Positions 43,883-52,663 are shown, numbered from the stretch's first letter. The stretch: 64,000 nucleotides of DNA from Streptomyces uncialis (GCF_036250755.1 NZ_CP109583.1:1798001-1862000); one strand, 5' to 3'. Notes: a model not told the origin generated them from the letters alone. A program made the numbers and translations.

Positions 43883-44741
43883 GCCCGAAACCTCACCGCA
43901 GACCGGTTGGGCGCCCGAAGCAGAGGGCGCCGACGGTGCGGACGACGACGCGGAGGAAATGCCGCTGTCCCTGAGGTTGTCGATAGCGGACACCCTCACG
44001 CTGGGTAACGCCACATGCGGATTCATGGCGGTGTACTTCACCACCACGGGCATCCTCATCCCGCACCTCATGGGCAGCGACGAGTCCGGGATGGCCCGGC
44101 ACTCCGCCGCCACGGCCGTGATCCTCATGCTCTGCGCGGCCGTCTTCGACCTCTTCGACGGCCTCGTCGCCCGCAAGCTGCGGTCGTCGCCGATGGGGGC
44201 GGAGCTCGACAACCTCTCCGACCTCATCAGCTTCGGCCTCGCGCCCGCGTACTTCGTGCTCGTCTACGGCATGGTCGCCCATGACGCGAACGAGCAGGTC
44301 GCGGCGGTGGGGGCGATCGTGGTGCTGCTGGCGGTGGTGCTACGGCTGGCCCGGTTCTCGTGCGTGACCCTCCGGGACGGGGTCTTCCAGGGCATGCCGA
44401 GCCCCTTCGGGGCGCTCACCGTCGTCTCCATCGTGCTGCTCGGGCTGCCCTTCTTCGCGACGCTGCTCGCGATCGTGGGGACCGCGTGGCTGATGGTGAG
44501 CCGGGTCGAGTACCCCAAGCCGCAGGGACGGCTCGCGGTGGCCATGCTGTCGTGGATCGTCCTCAGCATGGGGCTGCTGGCGGCCTGGGCGTTCGACGCG
44601 CCCGGGGGGCAGCTGCTCCTCCAGACCGGTTGTGCGCTCCAGGTGGTGCTGGGCGCGGTGATCCCCCTCTTCGCGACGGCCCGCCGGGTGAACAACTTCC
44701 GCGACAACCGGCGGGAAGCGCGCGCCGCGCATATGCCCTGA
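43869..44741 (+). CDS. pssA: CDP-diacylglycerol-serine O-phosphatidyltransferase
   Basis: 290 residues. TTG 43869 is favoured because GGGGTG lies 7 bases before it; a GTG at 43875 is the alternative. About eight hydrophobic helices follow an acidic N-terminus (DGADDDAEE). The CDP-alcohol phosphotransferase signature reads DGLVARKLRSSPMGAELDNLSD (split here: D-G-x2-A-R, then G-x3-D-x3-D). The enzyme makes phosphatidylserine from CDP-diacylglycerol and L-serine. It overlaps psd, so the two enzymes of phosphatidylethanolamine synthesis are translated together. Confidence 0.95.
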   Translation: MTVIEPETSPQTGWAPEAEGADGADDDAEEMPLSLRLSIADTLTLGNATCGFMAVYFTTTGILIPHLMGSDESGMARHSAATAVILMLCAAVFDLFDGLVARKLRSSPMGAELDNLSDLISFGLAPAYFVLVYGMVAHDANEQVAAVGAIVVLLAVVLRLARFSCVTLRDGVFQGMPSPFGALTVVSIVLLGLPFFATLLAIVGTAWLMVSRVEYPKPQGRLAVAMLSWIVLSMGLLAAWAFDAPGGQLLLQTGCALQVVLGAVIPLFATARRVNNFRDNRREARAAHMP

Positions 44742-44929
44742 CCGGGCGGGTGGCGGTACAGCTCGACGTGGGTCCCAGCCGCGGGTCGGCCGGGGCCCAC
44801 GGTCATGTCCGGCCCTCGGCCCGGACCCGGCCCCGGCCCCGGCCCCGGCGGTGAGCCTGTGCCTGCGCCTCGCCGTGCGGAATGCTTCGGCCGGGTCGTG
44901 CGGTTGCCTGCGGGCCTTGGGTTCCATAC

Positions 44930-45330
44930 CTGGGCGCACTTGTTCCTGTGCGGGTCGTTCGTGGGTGCGCAGTTCCCCGCGCCCCTTTGGTCGCGCTCCT
45001 TGCGGTTCCTGTTCGGGTGCGGGTTGCCTGTGGTTGCTCGCGCAGTTCCTCGCGCCCCTTACGGTTCCTGTTCGGCTGCGGGTCCGGCCTCGTCTTTTGC
45101 GCAGTTCCCCGCGCCCCTTTGGGGCGCTTCAGCCTCCTGGGGTTGCCCGTCGTCTGCGGAACCACCCTCCTCGCGCACTCGCCGGACTGTCGGATCGAGG
45201 ACGGAGAATCCCGACCGGTCCCGACCCGAAGAACCGGCGGAAGGCGCCCCCAAGGGGGCGCGGGGAACTGCGCAGCCACGGGCGGCCCGCGCCGGGACGT
45301 GTACGGGTACGGGTACCGGGGAGAACCTCG
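44930..45330. repeat. Repeat cluster D: four units, opposing orientations
   Basis: Three units in the GCGCAGTTCCCCGCGCCCC sense near 44957, 45035 and 45097, and one in the opposite sense near 45253 (GGGGCGCGGGGAACTGCGC). The interval between pssA and the BCCT transporter (44742-45395) contains no gene I can support. Confidence 0.8.
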
Positions 45331-45395
45331 GCGTGAACGACGGTGACGGCGTGCCATGCGTACAAGACGGCACGATCCCCACCATAGTGACCCCG

Positions 45396-47108
45396 ATGAG
45401 CGCAGAATCGATTGAGGAGTCAGGCCCCGAGGGGCCGGAGGAACCCCAGGGACCCACCGGACGGGACACCTCCCCCGACGCGGTGGTCGTGGGTGTCGGC
45501 GTCACGGTCGTCCTCGCCGTCGTCGCCTGGGCGGCCATCGGCAAGAAGTCCTTCGACAGCGCGTCCAGCAGCGCCCTGGCCTGGGTGCTGGACAACTTCG
45601 CCTGGCTGTTCGTGATCGCGGCGGACGCCTTCCTCGTCCTGTGCGTCCTGCTCGCCTTCTCCCGCTACGGCCGGGTCAAGCTCGGCAAGGACGACAGCGA
45701 ACCCGAGTTCACCAACCTCGCGTGGATCGCGATGATGTTCAGCGCGGGCATGGGCATCGGCCTGATGTTCTACGGCGTCGGTGAACCCCTCACCCACTAT
45801 CTGGCCCCGCCCCCCGCCAGCGGCGTCGAGCCGCGCACCCCCGCGGCGGCCGGAACCGCGCTGGAGTACTCGTTCTTCCACTGGACCCTGACCCCGTGGG
45901 CGATCTACGGGATCGCCGGCCTCGCGCTCGCCTACGCGGGCTTCCGCAAGGGCCGCGGCAACCGTCTCAGTTCGGTGTTCGTCCCGCTGCTCGGGGAACG
46001 CCGGGCGAACGGCTGGCCCGGTCGGCTGATCGATCTGCTGGCGGTGTTCGCGACCGTGTTCGGCACCGCGACGAGCCTCGGCGTGGGCACCCTCCAGGTC
46101 GCGAAGGGCCTCAACCTCACCGCGGGGGTGGACGACTCGACGACGGTGCAACTGCTCATCGTGGTGGTGCTGTCCGGGGCTTTCGTGGTCTCCGCGTTCA
46201 CCGGGCTGCACAAGGGCGTGAAATGGCTGAGCACGATGAACATCGTGCTCGCGGCCTGTCTGATGCTGTTCGTGTTCGTGCTCGGGCCGACCGTGTACAT
46301 CCTGGACGCGATCCCGGCGAGCGTCGGCGGCTATGTCAGCCAGCTTGTCACCATGGCGTCCCGGACCGGCGCCTTCACGGACAGCGCCTGGCTGGGGGCC
46401 TGGACGATCTTCTACTGGGCGTGGTGGCTGTCCTGGGCCCCGTTCGTGGGAACGTTCATCGCACGGATCTCCCGGGGCCGGAGCATCCGCGAGTTCCTGA
46501 TCGGGGTGCTGCTCGTACCGAGCGGGGCCACCGCCGTCTGGTTCTGTGTGATGGGCGGCGCCGGCATCCGGCTGGACTCGACCGGCAAGGTCGACATGGC
46601 GGCGAAGCTCAAGGAGGGCGAGGAGGCCTCGCTGTTCGCGATGCTGGACGCGCTGCCGCTCGGCACGGTCACCTCCTGGGTGGCCATGCTGCTGGTGATG
46701 ACCTACTTCATCACCAGCGCGGACTCCGCGTCGCTGGTGATGGGGTCCCTGACCAGCAGGGGCGCCCTGAACCCCCGGACCTGGCTGGTGGTCGTCTGGG
46801 GTGTGCTGATGGCGGCGGTCGCGGCGGTGCTGCTGGTCGCCGGAGGGCTCCAGTCGCTCCAGACGGCGACGATCCTCGTCGCGCTGCCGTTCGTCGTGGT
46901 CATGCTGCTGCTGTGCTGGGCGCTGCTGAAGGAACTACGGTCCGACCCCGGCGCGGGTCCCGCGCGGGGCCAGGCGCTGCACGGCGTCCGGGACGCGGTA
47001 CGGGCGATGGTCGGTGAGGTGATCTCCGAGACGGGCCCCGGACGGCACCAGCGGCTGCGCCGGATCGCCCGGTCCCGCGGCCAGGACAACCCCGAGCGGG
47101 ACGAGTGA
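45396..47108 (+). CDS. BCCT family glycine betaine/choline-type transporter
   Basis: 570 residues with about twelve transmembrane helices. ATG 45396 is used; TAGTGA five bases upstream could be part of a -10 box for a leaderless transcript. BCCT landmarks: MMFSAGMGIGLMFYGVGEPLTHY (Gly-rich Na+/substrate helix), FFHWTLTPWAIYGIAGLALAY, and WTIFYWAWWLSWAPFVGTFIARISRGR-type text (aromatic substrate box). N- and C-terminal tails are charged. It should take up betaine, choline or carnitine with sodium or proton symport, for osmotic protection. It is convergent with ogt. Confidence 0.93.
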   Translation: MSAESIEESGPEGPEEPQGPTGRDTSPDAVVVGVGVTVVLAVVAWAAIGKKSFDSASSSALAWVLDNFAWLFVIAADAFLVLCVLLAFSRYGRVKLGKDDSEPEFTNLAWIAMMFSAGMGIGLMFYGVGEPLTHYLAPPPASGVEPRTPAAAGTALEYSFFHWTLTPWAIYGIAGLALAYAGFRKGRGNRLSSVFVPLLGERRANGWPGRLIDLLAVFATVFGTATSLGVGTLQVAKGLNLTAGVDDSTTVQLLIVVVLSGAFVVSAFTGLHKGVKWLSTMNIVLAACLMLFVFVLGPTVYILDAIPASVGGYVSQLVTMASRTGAFTDSAWLGAWTIFYWAWWLSWAPFVGTFIARISRGRSIREFLIGVLLVPSGATAVWFCVMGGAGIRLDSTGKVDMAAKLKEGEEASLFAMLDALPLGTVTSWVAMLLVMTYFITSADSASLVMGSLTSRGALNPRTWLVVVWGVLMAAVAAVLLVAGGLQSLQTATILVALPFVVVMLLLCWALLKELRSDPGAGPARGQALHGVRDAVRAMVGEVISETGPGRHQRLRRIARSRGQDNPERDE

Positions 47109-47113
47109 GCCAC

Positions 47114-47144
47114 CCGCCGCGCCCCCTGGGCCGTGGCGCGGCGG
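47114..47144. terminator. Perfect hairpin between convergent BCCT and ogt genes
   Basis: CCGCCGCGCC pairs perfectly with GGCGCGGCGG across an 11-base loop, directly between the two stop codons. It is a bidirectional terminator candidate. Confidence 0.75.
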
Positions 47145-47145
47145 C

Positions 47146-47628
47146 CTAGAACAGGGCGCTGCCCCGTTCGAAGTCGAGCAGCCGCTGCTTGCGGGGCAGT
47201 CCGCCGCCGTATCCGGTGAGGTTGCCGTTCGCTCCGATCACCCGGTGGCACGGCACGATCACACTGATCGGGTTCTTGCCGTTGGCGAGCCCCACCGCAC
47301 GGGACGCGGCGGGATTGCCGAGCGCCTCGGCCAGCTCGCCGTACGTCCGGGTCTCACCGAACGGGATGCGCAGGAGCTGCGCCCAGACGGACCGCTGGAA
47401 GGGGGTGCCGTCGAGGGAGAACGGCAGGTCGAAGTCGGTGAGCTCCCCCGCGAAGTACGCGTCGAGCTGGCGTGCCGTCTCGGTGAAGGGGCCGGGGTCG
47501 CGGTCCCCGAACGACTCCTCGGGCGGCCGGTGGCGCTGGTCGGTCATATAGACGCCGCAGAGGGTGCCGTCGGTGGCGACGAGGGTGAGCGGGCCGTACG
47601 GGCTGTCGATGAGGGTGTGCTGCTTCAT
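47146..47628 (-). CDS. ogt: Methylated-DNA-[protein]-cysteine S-methyltransferase
   Basis: 160 residues; ATG 47628. The active-site motif is IVPCHRVIGANGNLTGYGGG with acceptor C127. GTPFQRSVWAQLLRIPFGETRTYGELA forms the DNA-binding helix-turn-helix and the N-terminal ribonuclease-like domain precedes it. The protein removes O6-methylguanine damage in a suicide reaction. It is the second gene after the Ada-AlkA-type gene, 48 bases apart, as expected of an alkylation-damage operon. Confidence 0.95.
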   Translation of the reverse strand: MKQHTLIDSPYGPLTLVATDGTLCGVYMTDQRHRPPEESFGDRDPGPFTETARQLDAYFAGELTDFDLPFSLDGTPFQRSVWAQLLRIPFGETRTYGELAEALGNPAASRAVGLANGKNPISVIVPCHRVIGANGNLTGYGGGLPRKQRLLDFERGSALF

Positions 47629-47676
47629 GGTGGCGCTCCGGGTGGGGCGGGACGGTCGGACGCACGGCCGGGGAAT

Positions 47677-49176
47677 CTACCCCGGGAGTATGTTGATCGG
47701 GTGGTCGTCGGTCGCCCAGAGGTACTGGACGGCGTACGCGCGCCAGGGGCGCCAGGCCGCGGCGCGGGCGGTGAGGGCGGCGGGGGTGGACGGCAGTCCG
47801 AGGCCCTGGGCGGCGCGGCGCACCCCGAGGTCGGTGGGCAGGAAGGCGTCCGGGTCGCCCAGCGCCCGCATGGCGACGACCTCCACGGTCCATGGCCCGA
47901 AGCCGGGCAGGGCGCGGAGCCGGGCCCGTGCCTCGTTCCAGTCGGACTCGGCGCCGAGCCGCAGGGAGCCGTCCGCGAGCCGCGCCACGAGGGTGGTGAG
48001 GGTGGTGCGGCGGCTACGGGGCATCGCCAGGCTCCCGGGGTCCAGTGAGGCGAGGGCCTGCGGGCTGGGGAACAGCCGGGTGAGGCCGCCTTCGGGGTCC
48101 TCGACGGATTCGCCGTGGGCGGCGGCCAGCCGGGCCGCGTGGGTGCGGGCGGCGGCGGTCGACACCTGCTGTCCGAGCACGGCCCGTACGGCGAACTCGG
48201 CCTCGTCGACGGTCCGCGGCACCCGGCGGCCGGGGGCCTTGTCCACCAGCGGGGCGAGCAGCGGATCACCGCGCAGCTGTTCGTCGACCGCGACGGGGTC
48301 GGCGTCCAGGTCCAGCATGCGGCGGCAGCGGCTGATCGCGACGGTGAGATCGCGCAGATCGGTGAGGGTCAGCCGGCAGCCGATGTGGTCGGGCTCGGGG
48401 GTGAGGGCGACGATGCCGTGCCCGTAGGGCAGCCGCAGGGTGCGGCGGTACGCGCCGTCGTGCCACTCCTCGACGCCGGGCACCGCCGTGGCGACCAGAT
48501 GGCCGAAGAGGTTGTCGGGGGTGAGCGGGGCGCGGAACGGCAGCCGCAGACAGAGGGTGCCGGGGGCGGCCGGTGCGGTCCGTCCGGGGTGCGGGCCCCG
48601 GGACGCCGCCTTGGTCCGCAGTTCGCTCGGGGACAGCGCGAACACCTCGCGGACGGTGTCGTTGAAGGTGCGGATCGACGCGAAGCCCGCGGCGAAGGCG
48701 ATCTCCGCCATCGGCAGCGCGGTCGTCTCGATCAGGAGCCGCGCGGTCTGGGCCCGCTGGGCGCGGGCGAGGGCGAGCGGTCCGGCGCCGAGCTCGGCGA
48801 GGAGCTGCCGTTCGACCTGGCGGGTGCTGTACCCGAGGTGGTCGGCGAGTCCGGGTACCCCGGCGCGGTCCACGAGTCCGTCCGCGATGAGCCGCATGGC
48901 CCGTGCCACGAGGTCGGCGCGCTGGTTCCATTCGGGGGAACCGGGGCTGGTGTCGGGGCGGCAGCGTTTGCAGGCCCGGAACCCGGCCTGCTGGCAGGCC
49001 GCGGCGCTGGGGTAGAAGACCATGTTCCGCGGCTTGGGCGGCACCACCGGGCAGCTCGGACGGCAGTAGATCCGGGTGGTGAGCACCGCGGTGTAGAACC
49101 ATCCGTCGAATCGGCCGTCCTTGGACTGGACGGCTCTCACGCACCGCTCGGTGTCGGAGTGCATCGCGCTTCGCAT
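47677..49176 (-). CDS. Ada-AlkA fusion: metal-binding/AraC regulator plus 3-methyladenine DNA glycosylase
   Basis: 499 residues from ATG 49176 (GGAG is only two bases away; ATG 49164 is an alternative). Residues ~15-85 are the Ada zinc domain: FDGWFYTAVLTTRIYCRPSC, then FYPSAAACQQAGFRACKRC (four Cys, one being the phosphotriester acceptor). Residues ~95-190 are an AraC-type HTH (LADHLGYSTRQVERQLLAELG, FAAGFASIRTFNDTVREVF). Residues ~210-499 are AlkA: an N-terminal domain and HhH-GPD glycosylase with ALPGFGPWTVEVVAMRALGDPDAF (catalytic Asp). It senses methylated DNA backbone and also excises alkylated bases. Confidence 0.92.
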   Translation of the reverse strand: MRSAMHSDTERCVRAVQSKDGRFDGWFYTAVLTTRIYCRPSCPVVPPKPRNMVFYPSAAACQQAGFRACKRCRPDTSPGSPEWNQRADLVARAMRLIADGLVDRAGVPGLADHLGYSTRQVERQLLAELGAGPLALARAQRAQTARLLIETTALPMAEIAFAAGFASIRTFNDTVREVFALSPSELRTKAASRGPHPGRTAPAAPGTLCLRLPFRAPLTPDNLFGHLVATAVPGVEEWHDGAYRRTLRLPYGHGIVALTPEPDHIGCRLTLTDLRDLTVAISRCRRMLDLDADPVAVDEQLRGDPLLAPLVDKAPGRRVPRTVDEAEFAVRAVLGQQVSTAAARTHAARLAAAHGESVEDPEGGLTRLFPSPQALASLDPGSLAMPRSRRTTLTTLVARLADGSLRLGAESDWNEARARLRALPGFGPWTVEVVAMRALGDPDAFLPTDLGVRRAAQGLGLPSTPAALTARAAAWRPWRAYAVQYLWATDDHPINILPG

Positions 49177-49380
49177 GACTCCAGCATCGGGGACGCGGGG
49201 CCGTCCGGCTGGCGAGAATCCGACATCGAGGTCGTGGTGCGGGGGCGGGTGCCGGGGGCGGGGCATCTGGGACCGGGCGGGGCTCTTCCGGGTACTTCCG
49301 GGCTCCCCGGGCTCATGGGTTCCCCGGGCATGCGGGTTCCCCGGGCGCACGGGTTCCGGCGGTCCGGGGCGGTGATCGTG

Positions 49381-50697
49381 TCAGACGGTGCGGTCCTCGG
49401 TCGCCGGGGCGGCGGTGCGCGGCCGGGCGTGGCGGGCGGCGAGGGCGACGGCGGAGACGAGGGCGAGCGCCGCGCCGATACCCGTGAGCAGGCGGAAGCC
49501 GCCGGACGCGACGAGCACCCCGGAGGCGAGGCTGCCGCCCGCTCCGGCGATCAGTACACCGACGTCCATGAGCCCCTGGTAGGCGGCGCGGCGGTCGGGG
49601 GGCGCGGCGTCGGCGACCATCGTCGTCCCGCTGACGAACCCGAGGTTCCAGCCGATGCCGAGCAGGACGAGGGCCAGGGCCAGGGCGGTGCCGGAAGCGG
49701 GCGGCGCGAAGTAGGCGGTGAGGGCGGCGACGGTGAGGACGGCCGCGCCGAGTCCGGCGGTCGGGGTGCGGCCGACGCGGTCGACAAGGTGTCCGGAGAG
49801 CGGCGAGGAGAGGTACATGGCGGCCATGTGCAGTCCGATGACGATTCCGGCGGTGCCGGTGCCATGGCCGTGGTCGGTCATATGGATGGGCGTCATGGTC
49901 ATGATCGCGATCATGACCACCTGGCTGAGCACCATCACGGCGGCACCGGCCGCCATCCGCCGCAGATCCTCCCTCGGCACCCCCTTGAGGCCACCGGCCG
50001 CGGGAGCGGGACCGTCGTCGCCGGGGGCCGTGTCCGGTTTCGCGGGGCCGGGCATGTCACGGGCCAGAAGCAGCGGGTCGGGGCGCAGGAACGTGCCCAC
50101 GAACAGGGAGGCAGACGCGAACGCGGCGAAGGCCAGCAGGAACGGACCGGCGAGCCGGGGGATGTCCCAGGAGTGGGCGAGGTCGCCCATGACCCCGACG
50201 AGTCCGGGTCCGGCGACCGCTCCGGCGGCGGTCGCGAACAGGACGGTGCTCACCGCGCGGCCCCGTCGTCCGGGACTGGCGAGGTCGGCCCCGGCATAGC
50301 GGGCGAGCATCACGGACGCGGTCCCGGCGCCGTACACGAGCAGCCCGAGGAACAGCAGCGGGACGCTGTCGTACATGGTGGCGGCGACCACGAGAAGGCT
50401 GCCGAAGGCCCCTCCCCCGTAGCCGAGGGTGAGGCCGGGCCGTCTGCCCCAGCGCTGACAGGCCCGGCCGATCCCCGCGGCCCCCACTGCCGCGCCTATG
50501 GTGAACAGCGCGCTCGGCACCCCGGCGAGGCCGGTGGAACCGAGCATCTCCTCGGCGAGCAGGGCGCCGACGGTGATTCCGGCCGCGAGGGCCGCGCCGC
50601 TCAGGATCTGGGTGACGACGAGAACCCGGAGGACCCGCCGCTGCGCGGGGTGTTCCTCGTGGCCCTTCGTGTCGGGTGGTGCGGTACGGGACACCAT
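49381..50697 (-). CDS. MFS transporter (exporter of the candidate RiPP operon)
   Basis: 438 residues; ATG 50697 after GAGGAG. Twelve hydrophobic segments with a central cytoplasmic loop rich in Pro/Gly/Ala (residues ~205-240). The between-helix motif is GIGRACQRWGRRPGLTLGYG after helix 2 (the G-x3-D-R-x-G-R-R type), with a second copy GHLVDRVGRTP in the second half. It resembles drug-exporter MFS proteins. It follows the GRDP-like gene by 55 bases on the same strand, so it may export, or give self-resistance to, the product of the upstream genes. Confidence 0.88.
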   Translation of the reverse strand: MVSRTAPPDTKGHEEHPAQRRVLRVLVVTQILSGAALAAGITVGALLAEEMLGSTGLAGVPSALFTIGAAVGAAGIGRACQRWGRRPGLTLGYGGGAFGSLLVVAATMYDSVPLLFLGLLVYGAGTASVMLARYAGADLASPGRRGRAVSTVLFATAAGAVAGPGLVGVMGDLAHSWDIPRLAGPFLLAFAAFASASLFVGTFLRPDPLLLARDMPGPAKPDTAPGDDGPAPAAGGLKGVPREDLRRMAAGAAVMVLSQVVMIAIMTMTPIHMTDHGHGTGTAGIVIGLHMAAMYLSSPLSGHLVDRVGRTPTAGLGAAVLTVAALTAYFAPPASGTALALALVLLGIGWNLGFVSGTTMVADAAPPDRRAAYQGLMDVGVLIAGAGGSLASGVLVASGGFRLLTGIGAALALVSAVALAARHARPRTAAPATEDRTV

Positions 50698-50752
50698 GCG
50701 CTCGCTCCTCGTGGTGCGCGGGGAGGGCGGTGTGCGCCCCGGACGGGGTCGG

Positions 50753-51265
50753 TTACGCGGCGCGTGCCGAGCGCAGCGCCGCGATGTCCTCCAGGGAGAG
50801 GTCCATCCGCTCGTGCAGGAACCGCACGATCGTCCAGTGGGGTACGGCGTCCTCCTCGAAGGGGCCGAACTCCTGGCAGTACAGCGGGATCCAGCGCAGC
50901 GCCTCCTCGATGGTCCGCTCGCGTCCGGGTTCCTGCTGGTACTCCTCGTACCCGATGCTGCGGTGCTCGATGAGGACCTTGCCCGGCAGGCGCTCCTCGC
51001 ACAGGGCCCGGTACTCGCGGGTCTGGAGGATCAGGTAGTGCCAGATCTCGTCGATGTGCTGCTCGACGGGGAGGAAGAGCCCGGCGAGCTGGTCGCGGTG
51101 GCGGGAGACGAGGTACAGGTACCGCAGGCATTCGATGACCTGGCGTTCGGCCTCGGGGCCGCTGACGCCGGTGCCGTTCCGCACATACGCGACGACTTCC
51201 GCGTACATCTGTTCACCGAGCAGATTCCTGAGATCCTCTTCCGTCGTGAGCTGCTGCGTCTTCAT
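50753..51265 (-). CDS. Small protein with a glycine-rich-domain-protein (GRDP/DUF1399)-like motif
   Basis: 170 residues, all-helical, no membrane segment. ATG 51265 overlaps the stop of the ligase gene (ATGA). The central stretch H70-IDEIWH-YLILQTREYRALC (W75-H76, C89) with a following IEH (H101) matches the HxDxxWHxxIL...Y...C...H pattern that I associate with glycine-rich domain-containing proteins (DUF1399/GRDP). Those conserved His/Trp/Cys residues suggest a metal or small-ligand site, but no activity is established. No homologue is known to me as a peptide-modifying enzyme, so its role in the operon is unknown. Confidence 0.82.
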   Translation of the reverse strand: MKTQQLTTEEDLRNLLGEQMYAEVVAYVRNGTGVSGPEAERQVIECLRYLYLVSRHRDQLAGLFLPVEQHIDEIWHYLILQTREYRALCEERLPGKVLIEHRSIGYEEYQQEPGRERTIEEALRWIPLYCQEFGPFEEDAVPHWTIVRFLHERMDLSLEDIAALRSARAA

Positions 51266-52524
51266 CGTTCTCCATACCGGGGTGTGGGAGTTTCCTTCAC
51301 GAGCCAGGCGTGTTTTCCGGAGGCGCCTACCGGGATATGGGTCCGGTGTTCGGTGACGCAGCGCAGCCCGGTGAGGTCGCCGACGAGTTTGGTGAGAGCG
51401 GAATTCTCGGCCGGTTCGAGCGGGACATCGTCGAAGGTCGTGCAGAGCAGCCGGATTTCCTGAGGACCCGCGGTCCGCAATTGGTACAGGAAGACACGGG
51501 GCGAGGCGGCGGCCACGCATTCATCGAGGTCGCCCTGGGAAACGGCGCCGGCCGGGGTGTGCAGGAGTTCCTTCTCCCGGCCGCAGAAGCGGGCGACCTT
51601 CGACGGGTCCGGTGTGCCGTCGAGCGTGCGCACACAGTCACCGGACCGGTAGCGGATGAGCGGCATATACGGATTACGCACGCTCGTGACGATCAGACTG
51701 AAGAGGGAACTTCCCGGGGTGACGGGGAGGAGTTCCAGGCTCATCCGGTCGAGATAAGGGTGATAGCGGCCGTTTCGGTCGCTGTAGTACAGATACCCGA
51801 GTTCGGTGCTGCCGAAGAGGTCGATGACCGGGCGCCCGAGGCGTTCCTCCAGGAACCGGCGGACGTTCAGCGGGGTGTACTCGTACGCCGTGATGACGCT
51901 GGCGGGCAGCGGGAAGGAGTCCCAAAGGCCCCACTCGGCCGCTTTGCGCACCAGTTGGGCGAGGTGGTAGCCGGAGCAGTCGAGGTGGTACCAGCCCTGG
52001 GGATGGGCCCGCTGCTCGCTCCGGATCTCCTCGGTCATGCGCTCGACGTCGGCGCGTTCCCACAGACCGGGGTCGAGGCCGAGGTTGAGGTAGACCGTGC
52101 GGTCGTCCAGCCTGCGGTCCTCCAGCGCCGGCACCGCGTCGGGGGTGGTGCCGCGCTTCTTGGCGTTGACGCGGGCCACGTGTTCGGTGGCGAGCACGGT
52201 CGTCAGGGACACCCGGCGGCATCCCGCGTGCCAGGTCTCCGCGATGTCGGGGTGCTCGCTCCACAGCCGGTAGTAGCTCTTCAGCAGGAAGTACGGCGGC
52301 CGGATGATCTGCATACGGGCGTGGTTCGTCCCCGTCGAGAGGACGAATTCCGCTTCCCCGGTCTCCAGTGCGGCGGCCAGCCGGGGAGTCATCCAGTTGT
52401 CCGGGAATCCGCGGGCCGTATCCGGTTTCTCCAGAATCGGGAAATGACCCTGCTCGATCGATTCCCGGTACAGGGGTATGTCCCTGATCTGGCCGACGAC
52501 ATCGTCGGTGGGCTGGCTTTCCAT
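51262..52524 (-). CDS. PaaK-like adenylate-forming enzyme of the candidate RiPP operon
   Basis: 420 residues. ATG 52524 has AAGGTGAAC upstream; GTG 52530 is an in-frame alternative. It follows the phenylacetate-CoA ligase (PaaK/CapK) pattern: phosphate loop STGTN (63-67), FGSTE (237-241), RYRSGD (291-296) and GREKE (315-319), with the usual late lysines K404 and K410. The length is that of PaaK. It should activate a carboxylate with ATP. No CoA-ligase partner, acyl carrier protein or NRPS module is nearby, and the gene sits 139 bases after a repeat-containing peptide gene, so the substrate or acceptor may be that peptide. GC is lower than in flanking genes. Confidence 0.88.
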   Translation of the reverse strand: MESQPTDDVVGQIRDIPLYRESIEQGHFPILEKPDTARGFPDNWMTPRLAAALETGEAEFVLSTGTNHARMQIIRPPYFLLKSYYRLWSEHPDIAETWHAGCRRVSLTTVLATEHVARVNAKKRGTTPDAVPALEDRRLDDRTVYLNLGLDPGLWERADVERMTEEIRSEQRAHPQGWYHLDCSGYHLAQLVRKAAEWGLWDSFPLPASVITAYEYTPLNVRRFLEERLGRPVIDLFGSTELGYLYYSDRNGRYHPYLDRMSLELLPVTPGSSLFSLIVTSVRNPYMPLIRYRSGDCVRTLDGTPDPSKVARFCGREKELLHTPAGAVSQGDLDECVAAASPRVFLYQLRTAGPQEIRLLCTTFDDVPLEPAENSALTKLVGDLTGLRCVTEHRTHIPVGASGKHAWLVKETPTPRYGER

Positions 52525-52663
52525 GTTCACCTTCGGGGCTGCGGAAGCAGGAGAACAACTCGGGACGAACAGTGACGGGGAGGGGAGGGTGGCGTGCGGG
52601 CCGGAAATGTCCGGGCGGCGGCCGGCTGTCGCCGCCCGGCAGGTTCACCGGGTCAGCAGCGGG

